From Limanda limanda (lineage: Eukaryota; Chordata; Actinopteri; Pleuronectiformes; Pleuronectidae): DNA of 64,000 nt. Below, piece by piece: positions 21,836 to 35,610 of this stretch (within the stretch, counting starts at the first letter, position 1; every line of letters starts with the position of its first letter). The stretch lies in contig NW_026870438.1 of NCBI RefSeq assembly GCF_963576545.1, positions 1,178,001 through 1,242,000 of the forward strand, in the 5' to 3' direction. The notes beneath the pieces are model-generated. The model ran no database searches and was not told where the DNA came from. It was given only the letters and a program-made list of their open reading frames with translations. The position numbers and the translations under genes were made by a program.

Positions 21836-24800
21836 GATCAGTACCATCCTTGAGCTTCTCCGACTTTCGGAAGGGTTAGGGTTAGGGTTAGGGATGAAAG
21901 CACATAGGAGAAAGAGATATTCTTGAATAACTTTTTTTGTGAAGGTCGGAGAGACTTGCAAGTAGGCTCTACCCCCACTAAATGGGGTAGCGCGCATCGA
22001 TCGGTACCATTCTTGAGCTTCTCCGACTTTCGGAAGGGTTAGGGTTAGGGTTAGGGATGAAAGCACATAGGAGAAAGAGATATTCTTGAATAACTTTTTT
22101 TGTGAAGGTCGGAGAGACTTGCAAGTAGGCTCTACCCCCACTAAATGGGGTAGCGCGCATCGATCGGTACCATCCTTGAGCTTCTCCGACTTTCGGAAGG
22201 GTTAGGGTTAGGGTTAGGGATGAAAGCACATAGGAGAAAGAGATATTCTTGAATAACTTTTTTTGTGAAGGTCGGAGAGACTTGCAAGTAGGCTTTACCC
22301 CCACTAAATGGGGTAGCGCCCATCGATCGGTACCATCCTTGAGCTTCTCCGACTTTCGGAAGGGTTAGGGTTAGGGTTAGGGATGAAAGCACATAGGAGA
22401 AAGAGATATTCTTGAATAACTTTTTTTGTGAAGGTCGGAGAGACTTGGAAAGTGGTTGCATCTGGACTAATTTGGGTCCTGCGGATCGATTGGTACCATC
22501 CCCGAGCTTGTACGACCTTCGGAAGAGGTCGACCGACGAAATTCCCCCAAATCTGAGGAGATATTCTTGAATAACTTTTTTTGTGAAGGTCGGAGAGACT
22601 TGCAAGTAGGCTCTACCCCCACTAAATGGGGTTGCGCGCATCGATCGGTACCATCCTTGAGCTTCTCCGACTTTCGGAAGGGTTAGGGTTAGGGTTAGGG
22701 ATGAAAGCACATAGGAGAAAGAGATATTCTTGAATAACTTTTTTTGTGAAGGTCGGAGAGACTTGCAAGTAGGCTCTACCCCCACTAAATGGGGTAGCGC
22801 ACATCGATCAGTACCATCCTTGAGCTTCTCCGACTTTCGGAAGGGTTAGGGTTAGGGTTAGGGATGAAAGCACATAGGAGAAAGAGATATTCTTGAATAA
22901 CTTTTTTTGTGAAGGTCGGAGAGACTTGGAAAGTGGTTGCATCTGGACTAATTTGGGTCCTGCGGATCGATTGGTACCATCCCCGAGCTTGTACGACCTT
23001 CGGAAGAGGTCGACCGACGAAATTCCCCCAAATCTGAGGAGATATTCTTGAATAACTTTTTTTGTGAAGGTCGGAGAGACTTGCAAGTAGGCTCTACCCC
23101 CACTAAATGGGGTTGCGCGCATCGATCGGTACTATCCTTGAGCTTCTCCGACTTTCGGAAGGGTTAGGGTTAGTGTTAGGGATGAAAGCACATAGGAGAA
23201 AGAGATATTCTTGAATAACTTTTTTTGTGAAGGTCGGAGAGACTTGCAAGTAGGCTCTACCCCCACTAAATGGGGTAGCGCGCATCGATCGGTACCATCC
23301 TTGAGCTTCTCCGACTTTCGGAAGGGTTAGGGTTAGGGTTAGGGATGAAAGCACATAGGAGAAAGAGATATTCTTGAATAACTTTTTTTGTGAAGGTCGG
23401 AGAGACTTGAAAAGTGGTTGCATCTGGACTAATTTGGGTCCTGCGGATCGATTGGTACCATCCCCGAGCTTGTACGACCTTCGGAAGAGGTCGACCGACG
23501 AAATTCCCCCAAATCTGAGGAGATATTCTTGAATAACTTTTTTTGTGAAGGTCGGAGAGACTTGCAAGTAGGCTCTACCCCCACTAAATGGGGTTGCGCG
23601 CATCGATCAGTACCATCCTTGAGCTTCTCCGACTTTCGGAAGGGTTAGGGTTAGGGTTAGGGATGAAAGCACATAGGAGAAAGAGATATTCTTGAATAAC
23701 TTTTTTTGTGAAGGTCGGAGAGACTTGCAAGTAGGCTCTACCCCCACTAAATGGGGTAGCGCGCATCGATCGGTACCATCCTTGAGCTTCTCCGACTTTC
23801 GGAAGGGTTAGGGTTAGGGTTAGGGATGAAAGCACATAGGAGAAAGAGATATTCTTGAATAACTTTTTTTGTGAAGGTCGGAGAGACTTGCAAGTAGGCT
23901 CTACCCCCACTAAATGGGGTAGCGCGCATCGATCGGTACCATCCTTGAGCTTCTCCGACTTTCGGAAGGGTTAGGGTTAGGGTTAGGGATGAAAGCACAT
24001 AGGAGAAAGAGATATTCTTGAATAACTTTTTTTGTGAAGGTCGGAGAGACTTGCAAGTAGGCTTTACCCCCACTAAATGGGGTAGCGCGCATCGATCGGT
24101 ACCATCCTTGAGCTTCTCCGACTTTCGGAAGGGTTAGGGTTAGGGTTAGGGATGAAAGCACATAGGAGAAAGAGATATTCTTGAATAACTTTTTTTGTGA
24201 AGGTCGGAGAGACTTGGAAAGTGGTTGCATCTGGACTAATTTGGGTCCTGCGGATCGATTGGTACCATCCCCGAGCTTGTACGACCTTCGGAAGAGGTCG
24301 ACCGACGAAATTCCCCCAAATCTGAGGAGATATTCTTGAATAACTTTTTTTGTGAAGGTCGGAGAGACTTGCAGGTAGGCTTTACCCCCACTAAATGGGG
24401 TAGCGCGCATCGATCGGTACCATCCTTGAGCTTCTCCGACTTTCGGAAGGGTTAGGGTTAGGGTTAGGGATGAAAGCACATAGGAGAAAGAGATATTCTT
24501 GAATAACTTTTTTTGTGAAGGTCGGAGAGACTTGCAAGTAGGCTCTACCCCCACTAAATGGGGTAGCGCGCATCGATCGGTACCATCCTTGAGCTTCTCC
24601 GACTTTCGGAAGGGTTAGGGTTAGGGTTAGGGATGAAAGCACATAGGAGAAAGAGATATTCTTGAATAACTTTTTTTGTGAAGGTCGGAGAGACTTGGAA
24701 AGTGGTTGCATCTGGACTAATTTGGGTCCTGCGGATCGATTGGTACCATCCCCGAGCTTGTACGACCTTCGGAAGAGGTCGACCGACGAAATTCCCCCAA

Positions 24801-26174
24801 ATCTGAGGAGATATTCTTGAATAACTTTTTTTGTGAAGGTCGGAGAGACTTGCAAGTAGGCTCTACCCCCACTAAATGGGGTAGCGTGCATCGATCGGTA
24901 CCATCCTTGAGCTTCTCCGACTTTCGGAAGGGTTAGGGTTAGGGTTAGTGATGAAAGCACATAGGAGAAAGAGATATTCTTGAATAACTTTTTTTGTGAA
25001 GGTCGGAGAGACTTGCAAGTAGGCTCTACCCCCACTAAATGGGGTAGCACGCATCGATCGGTACCATCCTTGAGCTTCTCCGACTTTCGGAAGGGTTAGG
25101 GTTAGGGTTAGGGATGAAAGCACATAGGAGAAAGAGATATTCTTGAATAACTTTTTTTGTGAAGGTCGGAGAGACTTGGAAAGTGGTTGCATCTGGACTA
25201 ATTTGGGTCCTGCGGATCGATTGGTACCATCCCCGAGCTTGTACGACCTTCGGAAGAGGTCGACCGACGAAATTCCCCCAAATCTGAGGAGATATTCTTG
25301 AATAACTTTTTTTGTGAAGGTCGGAGAGACTTGCAAGTACGCTCTACCCCCACTAAATGGGGTAGCGCGCATCGATCGGTACCATCCTTGAGCTTCTCCG
25401 ACTTTCGGAAGGGTTAGGGTTAGGGATGAAAGCACATAGGAGAAAGAGATATTCTTGAATAACTTTTTTTGTGAAGGTCGGAGAGACTTGCAAGTACGCT
25501 CTACCCCCACTAAATGGGGTAGCGCACATCGAACGGTACCATCCTTGAGCTTCTCCGACTTTCGGAAGGGTTAGGGTTAGGGTTAGGGATGAAAGCACAT
25601 AGGAGAAAGAGATATTCTTGAATAACTTTTTTTGTGAAGGTCGGAGAGACATGGAAAGTGGTTGCATCTGGACTAATTTGGGTCCTGCGGATCGATTGGT
25701 ACCATCCCCGAGCTTGTACGACCTTCGGAAGAGGTCGACCGACGAAATTCCCCCAAATCTGAGGAGATATTCTTGAATAACTTTTTTTGTGAAGGTCGGA
25801 GAGACTTGCAAGTAGGCTCTACCCCCACTAAATGGGGTAGCGCGCATCGATCGGTACCATCCTTGAGCTTCTCCGACTTTCGGAAGGGTTAGGGTTAGGG
25901 TTAGGGATGAAAGCACATAGGAGAAAGAGATATTCTTGAATAACTTTTTTTGTGAAGGTCGGAGAGACTTGCAAGTAGGCTCTACCCCCACTAAATGGGG
26001 TAGCGCGCATCGATCGGTACCATCCTTGAGCTTCTCCGACTTTCGGAAGGGTTAGGGTTAGGGTTAGGGATGAAAGCACATAGGAGAAAGAGATATTCTT
26101 GAATAACTTTTTTTGTGAAGGTCGGAGAGACATGAAAAGTGGTTGCATCTGGACTAATTTGGGTCCTGCGGATC

Positions 26175-26484
26175 GATTGGTACCATCCCCGAGCTTGTAC
26201 GACCTTCGGAAGAGGTCGACCGACGAAATTCCCCCAAATCTGAGGAGATATTCTTGAATAACTTTTTTTGTGAAGGTCGGAGAGACTTGCAAGTAGGCTC
26301 TACTCCCACTAAATGGGGTAGCGCGCATCGATTGGTACCATCCCCGAGCTTGTACGACCTTCGGAAGAGGTCGACCGACGAAATTCCCCCAAATCTGAGG
26401 AGATATTCTTGAATAACTTTTTTTGTGAAGGTCGGAGAGACTTGCAGGTAGGCTCTACCCCCACTAAATGGGGTAGCGCGCATC
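26175..26484 (+). repeat. Direct B-B junction
   Basis: The B at 26175 is followed at 26330 by another B head with no A between them. The first B ends in an A tail (GGGGTAGCGCGCATC) and the B head begins GATTGGTACC. This is the only local break of the rule that a B head follows an X-tail. The join lies in ATCGAT and GGTACC sequence common to both boundary types, which suggests recombination there. The copy at 47343-47652 comes from the 21-kb duplication. Confidence 0.92.
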
Positions 26485-29400
26485 GATCGGTACCATCCTT
26501 GAGCTTCTCCGACTTTCGGAAGGGTTAGGGTTAGGGTTAGGGATGAAAGCACATAGGAGAAAGAGATATTCTTGAATAACTTTTTTTGTGAAGGTCGGAG
26601 AGACTTGCAAGTAGGCTCTACACCCACTAAATGGGGTAACGCGCATCGATCGGTACCATCCTTGAGCTTCTCCGACTTTCGTAAGGGTTAGGGTTAGGGA
26701 TGAAAGCACATAGGAGAAAGAGATATTCTTGAATAACTTTTTTTGTGAAGGTCGGAGAGACTTGAAAAGTGGTTGCATCTGGACTAATTTGGGTCCTGCG
26801 GATCGATTGGTACCATCCCCGAGCTTGTACGACCTTCGGAAGAGGTCGACCGACGAAATTCCCCCAAATCTGAGGAGATATTCTTGAATAACTTTTTTTG
26901 TGAAGGTCGGAGAGACTTGCAAGTAGGCTCTACCCCCACTAAATGGGGTTGCGCGCATCGATCGGTACCATCCTTGAGCTTCTCCGACTTTCGGAAGGGT
27001 TAGGGTTAGGGTTAGGGATGAAAGCACATAGGAGAAAGAGATATTCTTGAATAACTTTTTTTGTGAAGGTCGGAGAGACTTGCAAGTAGGCTCTACCCCC
27101 ACTAAATGGGGTAGCGCGCATCGATCGGTACCATCCTTGAGCTTCTCCGACTTTCGGAAGGGTTAGGGTTAGGGTTAGGGATGAAAGCACATAGGAGAAA
27201 GAGATATTCTTGAATAACTTTTTTTGTGAAGGTCGGAGAGACTTGCAAGTAGGCTTTACCCCCACTAAATGGGGTAGCGCGCATCGATCGGTACCATCCT
27301 TGAGCTTCTCCGACTTTCGGAAGGGTTAGGGTTAGGGTTAGGGATGAAAGCACATAGGAGAAAGAGATATTCTTGAATAACTTTTTTTGTGAAGGTCGGA
27401 GAGACTTGGAAAGTGGTTGCATCTGGACTAATTTGGGTCCTGCGGATCGATTGGTACCATCCCCGAGCTTGTACGACCTTCGGAAGAGGTCGACCGACGA
27501 AATTCCCCCAAATCTGAGGAGATATTCTTGAATAACTTTTTTTGTGAAGGTCGGAGAGACTTGCAAGTAGGCTCTACCCCCACTAAATGGGGTAGCGCGC
27601 ATCGATCGGTACCATCCTTGAGCTTCTCCGACTTTCGGAAGGGTTAGGGTTAGGGATGAAAGCACATAGGAGAAAGAGATATTCTTGAAAAACTTTTTTT
27701 GTGAAGGTCGGAGAGACTTGCAAGTAGGCTCTACCCCCACTAAATGGGGTAGCGCACATCGAACGGTACCATCCTTGAGCTTCTCCGACTTTCGGAAGGG
27801 TTAGGGTTAGGGTTAGGGATGAAAGCACATAGGAGAAAGAGATATTCTTGAATAACTTTTTTTGTGAAGGTCGGAGAGACTTGGAAAGTGGTTGCATCTG
27901 GACTAATTTGGGTCCTGCGGATCGATTGGTACCATCCCCGAGCTTGTACGACCTTCGGAAGAGGTCGACCGACGAAATTCCCCCAAATCTGAGGAGATAT
28001 TCTTGAATAACTTTTTTTGTGAAGGTCGGAGAGACTTGCAAGTAGGCTCTACCCCCACTAAATGGGGTAGCGCGCATCGATCGGTACCATCCTTGAGCTT
28101 CTCCGACTTTCGGAAGGGTTAGGGTTAGGGTTAGGGATGAAAGCACATAGGAGAAAGAGATATTCTTGAATAACTTTTTTTGTGAAGGTCGGAGAGACTT
28201 GCAAGTAGGCTCTACCCCCACTAAATGGGGTAGCGCGCATCGATCGGTACCATCCTTGAGCTTCTCCGACTTTCGGAAGGGTTAGGGTTAGGGTTAGGGA
28301 TGAAAGCACATAGGAGAAAGAGATATTCTTGAATAACTTTTTTTGTGAAGGTCGGAGAGACTTGAAAAGTGGTTGCATCTGGACTAATTTGGGTCCTGCG
28401 GATCGATTGGTACCATCCCCGAGCTTGTACGACCTTCGGAAGAGGTCGACCGACGAAATTCCCCCAAATCTGAGGAGATATTCTTGAATAACTTTTTTTG
28501 TGAAGGTCGGAGAGACTTGCAAGTAGGCTCTACCCCCACTAAATGGGGTTGCGCGCATCGATCGGTACCATCCTTGAGCTTCTCCGACTTTCGGAAGGGT
28601 TAGGGTTAGGGTTAGGGATGAAAGCACATAGGAGAAAGAGATATTCTTGAATAACTTTTTTTGTGAAGGTCGGAGAGACTTGCAAGTAGGCTCTACCCCC
28701 ACTAAATGGGGTAGCGCGCATCGATTGGTACCATCCTTGAGCTTCTCCGACTTTCGGAAGGGTTAGGGTTAGGGTTAGGGATGAAAGCACATAGGAGAAA
28801 GAGATATTCTTGAATAACTTTTTTTGTGAAGGTCGGAGAGACTTGAAAAGTGGTTGCATCTGGACTAATTTGGGTCCTGCGGATCGATTGGTACCATCCT
28901 CGAGCTTGTACGACCTTCGGAAGAGGTCGACCGACGAAATTCCCCCAAATCTGAGGAGATATTCTTGAATAACTTTTTTTGTGAAGGTCGGAGAGACTTG
29001 CAAGTAGGCTCTACCCCCACTAAATGGGGTTGCGCGCATCGATCGGTACCATCCTTGAGCTTCTCCGACTTTCGGAAGGGTTAGGGTTAGGGTTAGGGAT
29101 GAAAGCACATAGGAGAAAGAGATATTCTTGAATAACTTTTTTTGTGAAGGTCGGAGAGACTTGCAAGTAGGCTCTACTCCCACTAAATGGGGTAGCGCGC
29201 ATCGATCGGTACCATCCTTGAGCTTCTCCGACTTTCGGAAGGGTTAGGGTTAGGGTTAGGGATGAAAGCACATAGGAGAAAGAGATATTCTTGAATAACT
29301 TTTTTTGTGAAGGTCGGAGAGACTTGCAAGTAGGCTCTACCCCCACTAAATGGGGTAGCGCGCATCGATCGGTACCATCCTTGAGCTTCTCCGACTTTCG

Positions 29401-31448
29401 GAAGGGTTAGGGTTAGGGTTAGGGATGAAAGCACATAGGAGAAAGAGATATTCTTGAATAACTTTTTTTGTGAAGGTCGGAGAGACTTGCAAGTAGGCTC
29501 TACCCCCACTAAATGGGGTAGCGCGCATCGATCGGTACCATCCTTGAGCTTCTCCGACTTTCGGAAGGGTTAGGGTTAGGGTTAGGGATGAAAGCACATA
29601 GGAGAAAGAGATATTCTTGAATAACTTTTTTTGTGAAGGTCGGAGAGACTTGGAAAGTGGTTGCATCTGGACTAATTTGGGTCCTGCGGATCGATTGGTA
29701 CCATGCCCGAGCTTGTACGACCTTCGGAAGAGGTCGACCGACGAAATTCCCCCAAATCTGAGGAGATATTCTTGAATAACTTTTTTTGTAAAGGTCGGAG
29801 AGACTTGCAAGTAGGCTCTACCCCCACTAAATGGGGTAGCGCGCATCGATCGGTACCATCCTTGAGCTTCTCCGACTTTCGGAAGGGTTAGGGTTAGGGT
29901 TAGGGATGAAAGCACATAGGAGAAAGAGATATTCTTGAATAACTTTTTTTGTGAAGGTCGGAGAGACTTGGAAAGTGGTTGCATCTGGACTAATTTGGGT
30001 CCTGCGGATCGATTGGTACCATCCCCGAGCTTGTACGACCTTCGGAAGAGGTCGACCGACGAAATTCCCCCAAATCTGAGGAGATATTCTTGAATAACTT
30101 TTTTTGTGAAGGTCGGAGAGACTTGCAAGTAGGCTCTACCCCCACTAAATGTGGTAGCGTGCATCGATCGGTACCATCCTTGAGCTTCTCCGACTTTCGG
30201 AAGGGTTAGGGTTAGGGTTAGTGATGAAAGCACATAGGAGAAAGAGATATTCTTGAATAACTTTTTTTGTGAAGGTCGGAGAGACTTGCAAGTAGGCTCT
30301 ACCCCCACTAAATGGGGTAGCACGCATCGATCGGTACCATCCTTGAGCTTCTCCGACTTTCGGAAGGGTTAGGGTTAGGGTTAGGGATGAAAGCACATAG
30401 GAGAAAGAGATATTCTTGAATAACTTTTTTTGTGAAGGTCGGAGAGACTTGGAAAGTGGTTGCATCTGGACTAATTTGGGTCCTGCGGATCGATTGGTAC
30501 CATCCCCGAGCTTGTACGACCTTCGGAAGAGGTCGACCGACGAAATTCCCCCAAATCTGAGGAGATATTCTTGAATAACTTTTTTTGTGAAGGTCGGAGA
30601 GACTTGCAAGTAGGCTCTACCCCCACTAAATGGGGTAGCGCGCATCGATCGGTACCATCCTTGAGCTTCTCCGACTTTCGGAAGGGTTAGGGTTAGGGAT
30701 GAAAGCACATAGGAGAAAGAGATATTCTTGAATAACTTTTTTTGTGAAGGTCGGAGAGACTTGCAAGTAGGCTCTACCCCCACTAAATGGGGTAGCGCAC
30801 ATCGAACGGTACCATCCTTGAGCTTCTCCGACTTTCGGAAGGGTTAGGGTTAGGGTTAGGGATGAAAGCACATAGGAGAAAGAGATATTCTTGAATAACT
30901 TTTTTTGTGAAGGTCGGAGAGACTTGGAAAGTGGTTGCATCTGGACTAATTTGGGTCCTGCGGATCGATTGGTACCATCCCCGAGCTTGTACGACCTTCG
31001 GAAGAGGTCGACCGACGAAATTCCCCCAAATCTGAGGAGATATTCTTGAATAACTTTTTTTGTGAAGGTCGGAGAGACTTGCAAGTAGGCTCTACCCCCA
31101 CTAAATGGGGTAGCGCGCATCGATCGGTACCATCCTTGAGCTTCTCCGACTTTCGGAAGGGTTAGGGTTAGGGTTAGGGATGAAAGCACATAGGAGAAAG
31201 AGATATTCTTGAATAACTTTTTTTGTGAAGGTCGGAGAGACTTGCAAGTAGGCTCTACCCCCACTAAATGGGGTAGCGCGCATCGATCGGTACCATCCTT
31301 GAGCTTCTCCGACTTTCGGAAGGGTTAGGGTTAGGGTTAGGGATGAAAGCACATAGGAGAAAGAGATATTCTTGAATAACTTTTTTTGTGAAGGTCGGAG
31401 AGACTTGAAAAGTGGTTGCATCTGGACTAATTTGGGTCCTGCGGATCG

Positions 31449-33529
31449 ATTGGTACCATCCCCGAGCTTGTACGACCTTCGGAAGAGGTCGACCGACGAA
31501 ATTCCCCCAAATCTGAGGAGATATTCTTGAATAACTTTTTTTGTGAAGGTCGGAGAGACTTGCAAGTAGGCTCTACCCCCACTAAATGGGGTTGCGCGCA
31601 TCGATCGGTACCATCCTTGAGCTTCTCCGACTTTCGGAAGGGTTAGGGTTAGGGTTAGGGATGAAAGCACATAGGAGAAAGAGATATTCTTGAATAACTT
31701 TTTTTGTGAAGGTCGGAGAGACTTGCAAGTAGGCTCTACTCCCACTAAATGGGGTAGCGCGCATCGATCGGTACCATCCTTGAGCTTCTCCGACTTTCGG
31801 AAGGGTTAGGGTTAGGGTTAGGGATGAAAGCACATAGGAGAAAGAGATATTCTTGAATAACTTTTTTTGTGAAGGTCGGAGAGACTTGCAAGTAGGCTCT
31901 ACCCCCACTAAATGGGGTAGCGCGCATCGATCGGTACCATCCTTGAGCTTCTCCGACTTTCGGAAGGGTTAGGGTTAGGGTTAGGGATGAAAGCACATAG
32001 GAGAAAGAGATATTCTTGAATAACTTTTTTTGTGAAGGTCGGAGAGACTTGCAAGTAGGCTCTACCCCCACTAAATGGGGTAGCGCGCATCGATCGGTAC
32101 CATCCTTGAGCTTCTCCGACTTTCGGAAGGGTTAGGGTTAGGGTTAGGGATGAAAGCACATAGGAGAAAGAGATATTCTTGAATAACTTTTTTTGTGAAG
32201 GTCGGAGAGACTTGGAAAGTGGTTGCATCTGGACTAATTTGGGTCCTGCGGATCGATTGGTACCATGCCCGAGCTTGTACGACCTTCGGAAGAGGTCGAC
32301 CGACGAAATTCCCCCAAATCTGAGGAGATATTCTTGAATAACTTTTTTTGTAAAGGTCGGAGAGACTTGCAAGTAGGCTCTACCCCCACTAAATGGGGTA
32401 GCGCGCATCGATCGGTACCATCCTTGAGCTTCTCCGACTTTCGGAAGGGTTAGGGTTAGGGTTAGGGATGAAAGCACATAGGAGAAAGAGATATTCTTGA
32501 ATAACTTTTTTTGTGAAGGTCGGAGAGACTTGGAAAGTGGTTGCATCTGGACTAATTTGGGTCCTGCGGATCGATTGGTACCATCCCCGAGCTTGTACGA
32601 CCTTCGGAAGAGGTCGACCGACGAAATTCCCCCAAATCTGAGGAGATATTCTTGAATAACTTTTTTTGTGAAGGTCGGAGAGACTTGCAAGTAGGCTCTA
32701 CCCCCACTAAATGGGGTAGCGTGCATCGATCGGTACCATCCTTGAGCTTCTCCGACTTTCGGAAGGGTTAGGGTTAGGGTTAGTGATGAAAGCACATAGG
32801 AGAAAGAGATATTCTTGAATAACTTTTTTTGTGAAGGTCGGAGAGACTTGCAAGTAGGCTCTACCCCCACTAAATGGGGTAGCACGCATCGATCGGTACC
32901 ATCCTTGAGCTTCTCCGACTTTCGGAAGGGTTAGGGTTAGGGTTAGGGATGAAAGCACATAGGAGAAAGAGATATTCTTGAATAACTTTTTTTGTGAAGG
33001 TCGGAGAGACTTGGAAAGTGGTTGCATCTGGACTAATTTGGGTCCTGCGGATCGATTGGTACCATCCCCGAGCTTGTACGACCTTCGGAAGAGGTCGACC
33101 GACGAAATTCCCCCAAATCTGAGGAGATATTCTTGAATAACTTTTTTTGTGAAGGTCGGAGAGACTTGCAAGTAGGCTCTACCCCCACTAAATGGGGTAG
33201 CGCGCATCGATCGGTACCATCCTTGAGCTTCTCCGACTTTCGGAAGGGTTAGGGTTAGGGATGAAAGCACATAGGAGAAAGAGATATTCTTGAATAACTT
33301 TTTTTGTGAAGGTCGTAGAGACTTGCAAGTAGGCTCTACCCCCACTAAATGGGGTAGCGCACATCGAACGGTACCATCCTTGAGCTTCTCCGACTTTCGG
33401 AAGGGTTAGGGTTAGGGTTAGGGATGAAAGCACATAGGAGAAAGAGATATTCTTGAATAACTTTTTTTGTGAAGGTCGGAGAGACTTGAAAAGTGGTTGC
33501 ATCTGGACTAATTTGGGTCCTGCGGATCG
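31449..33529 (+). repeat. 2,081-bp internal unit, first of two in copy 1
   Basis: B heads 31448, 32255, 32573 and 33054 recur 2,081 bp downstream at 33529, 34336, 34654 and 35135. The B head at 32255 carries ACCATGCCCGAG and the following core GTAAAGG, shared with 29693 and 34336. A related unit offset by 2,562 bp (one extra AAB) lies upstream, covering about 28.9-31.4 kb. Boundaries are approximate. Confidence 0.82.
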
Positions 33530-35610
33530 ATTGGTACCATCCCCGAGCTTGTACGACCTTCGGAAGAGGTCGACCGACGAAATTCCCCCAAATCTGAGGA
33601 GATATTCTTGAATAACTTTTTTTGTGAAGGTCGGAGAGACTTGCAAGTAGGCTCTACCCCCACTAAATGGGGTTGCGCGCATCGATCGGTACCATCCTTG
33701 AGCTTCTCCGACTTTCGGAAGGGTTAGGGTTAGGGTTAGGGATGAAAGCACATAGGAGAAAGAGATATTCTTGAATAACTTTTTTTGTGAAGGTCGGAGA
33801 GACTTGCAAGTAGGCTCTACTCCCACTAAATGGGGTAGCGCGCATCGATCGGTACCATCCTTGAGCTTCTCCGACTTTCGGAAGGGTTAGGGTTAGGGTT
33901 AGGGATGAAAGCACATAGGAGAAAGAGATATTCTTGAATAACTTTTTTTGTGAAGGTCGGAGAGACTTGCAAGTAGGCTCTACCCCCACTAAATGGGGTA
34001 GCGCGCATCGATCGGTACCATCCTTGAGCTTCTCCGACTTTCGGAAGGGTTAGGGTTAGGGTTAGGGATGAAAGCACATAGGAGAAAGAGATATTCTTGA
34101 ATAACTTTTTTTGTGAAGGTCGGAGAGACTTGCAAGTAGGCTCTACCCCCACTAAATGGGGTAGCGCGCATCGATCGGTACCATCCTTGAGCTTCTCCGA
34201 CTTTCGGAAGGGTTAGGGTTAGGGTTAGGGATGAAAGCACATAGGAGAAAGAGATATTCTTGAATAACTTTTTTTGTGAAGGTCGGAGAGACTTGGAAAG
34301 TGGTTGCATCTGGACTAATTTGGGTCCTGCGGATCGATTGGTACCATGCCCGAGCTTGTACGACCTTCGGAAGAGGTCGACCGACGAAATTCCCCCAAAT
34401 CTGAGGAGATATTCTTGAATAACTTTTTTTGTAAAGGTCGGAGAGACTTGCAAGTAGGCTCTACCCCCACTAAATGGGGTAGCGCGCATCGATCGGTACC
34501 ATCCTTGAGCTTCTCCGACTTTCGGAAGGGTTAGGGTTAGGGTTAGGGATGAAAGCACATAGGAGAAAGAGATATTCTTGAATAACTTTTTTTGTGAAGG
34601 TCGGAGAGACTTGGAAAGTGGTTGCATCTGGACTAATTTGGGTCCTGCGGATCGATTGGTACCATCCCCGAGCTTGTACGACCTTCGGAAGAGGTCGACC
34701 GACGAAATTCCCCCAAATCTGAGGAGATATTCTTGAATAACTTTTTTTGTGAAGGTCGGAGAGACTTGCAAGTAGGCTCTACCCCCACTAAATGGGGTAG
34801 CGTGCATCGATCGGTACCATCCTTGAGCTTCTCCGACTTTCGGAAGGGTTAGGGTTAGGGTTAGTGATGAAAGCACATAGGAGAAAGAGATATTCTTGAA
34901 TAACTTTTTTTGTGAAGGTCGGAGAGACTTGCAAGTAGGCTCTACCCCCACTAAATGGGGTAGCACGCATCGATCGGTACCATCCTTGAGCTTCTCCGAC
35001 TTTCGGAAGGGTTAGGGTTAGGGTTAGGGATGAAAGCACATAGGAGAAAGAGATATTCTTGAATAACTTTTTTTGTGAAGGTCGGAGAGACTTGGAAAGT
35101 GGTTGCATCTGGACTAATTTGGGTCCTGCGGATCGATTGGTACCATCCCCGAGCTTGTACGACCTTCGGAAGAGGTCGACCGACGAAATTCCCCCAAATC
35201 TGAGGAGATATTCTTGAATAACTTTTTTTGTGAAGGTCGGAGAGACTTGCAAGTAGGCTCTACCCCCACTAAATGGGGTAGCGCGCATCGATCGGTACCA
35301 TCCTTGAGCTTCTCCGACTTTCGGAAGGGTTAGGGTTAGGGATGAAAGCACATAGGAGAAAGAGATATTCTTGAATAACTTTTTTTGTGAAGGTCGTAGA
35401 GACTTGCAAGTAGGCTCTACCCCCACTAAATGGGGTAGCGCACATCGAACGGTACCATCCTTGAGCTTCTCCGACTTTCGGAAGGGTTAGGGTTAGGGTT
35501 AGGGATGAAAGCACATAGGAGAAAGAGATATTCTTGAATAACTTTTTTTGTGAAGGTCGGAGAGACTTGGAAAGTGGTTGCATCTGGACTAATTTGGGTC
35601 CTGCGGATCG
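33530..35610 (+). repeat. 2,081-bp internal unit, second of two in copy 1
   Basis: This is the tandem repeat of 31449-33529, sharing GGTCGTAGAG near 33315 and 35396. The two units differ in the X-tail near 33488 (GAAAAGTGG) and 35569 (GGAAAGTGG). Copy 2 of the 21-kb segment has one such unit only, and its X-tail near 54656 matches the 35569 form. Confidence 0.82.

Noticed and set aside
29703..29891. Plus-strand 62-codon open frame, repeated at 32265, 34346, 50871, 53433 and 60666
   Set aside because: It exists only because one C-to-G change in a B head creates an ATG; it runs through core, tail and the next head and is not conserved as protein.
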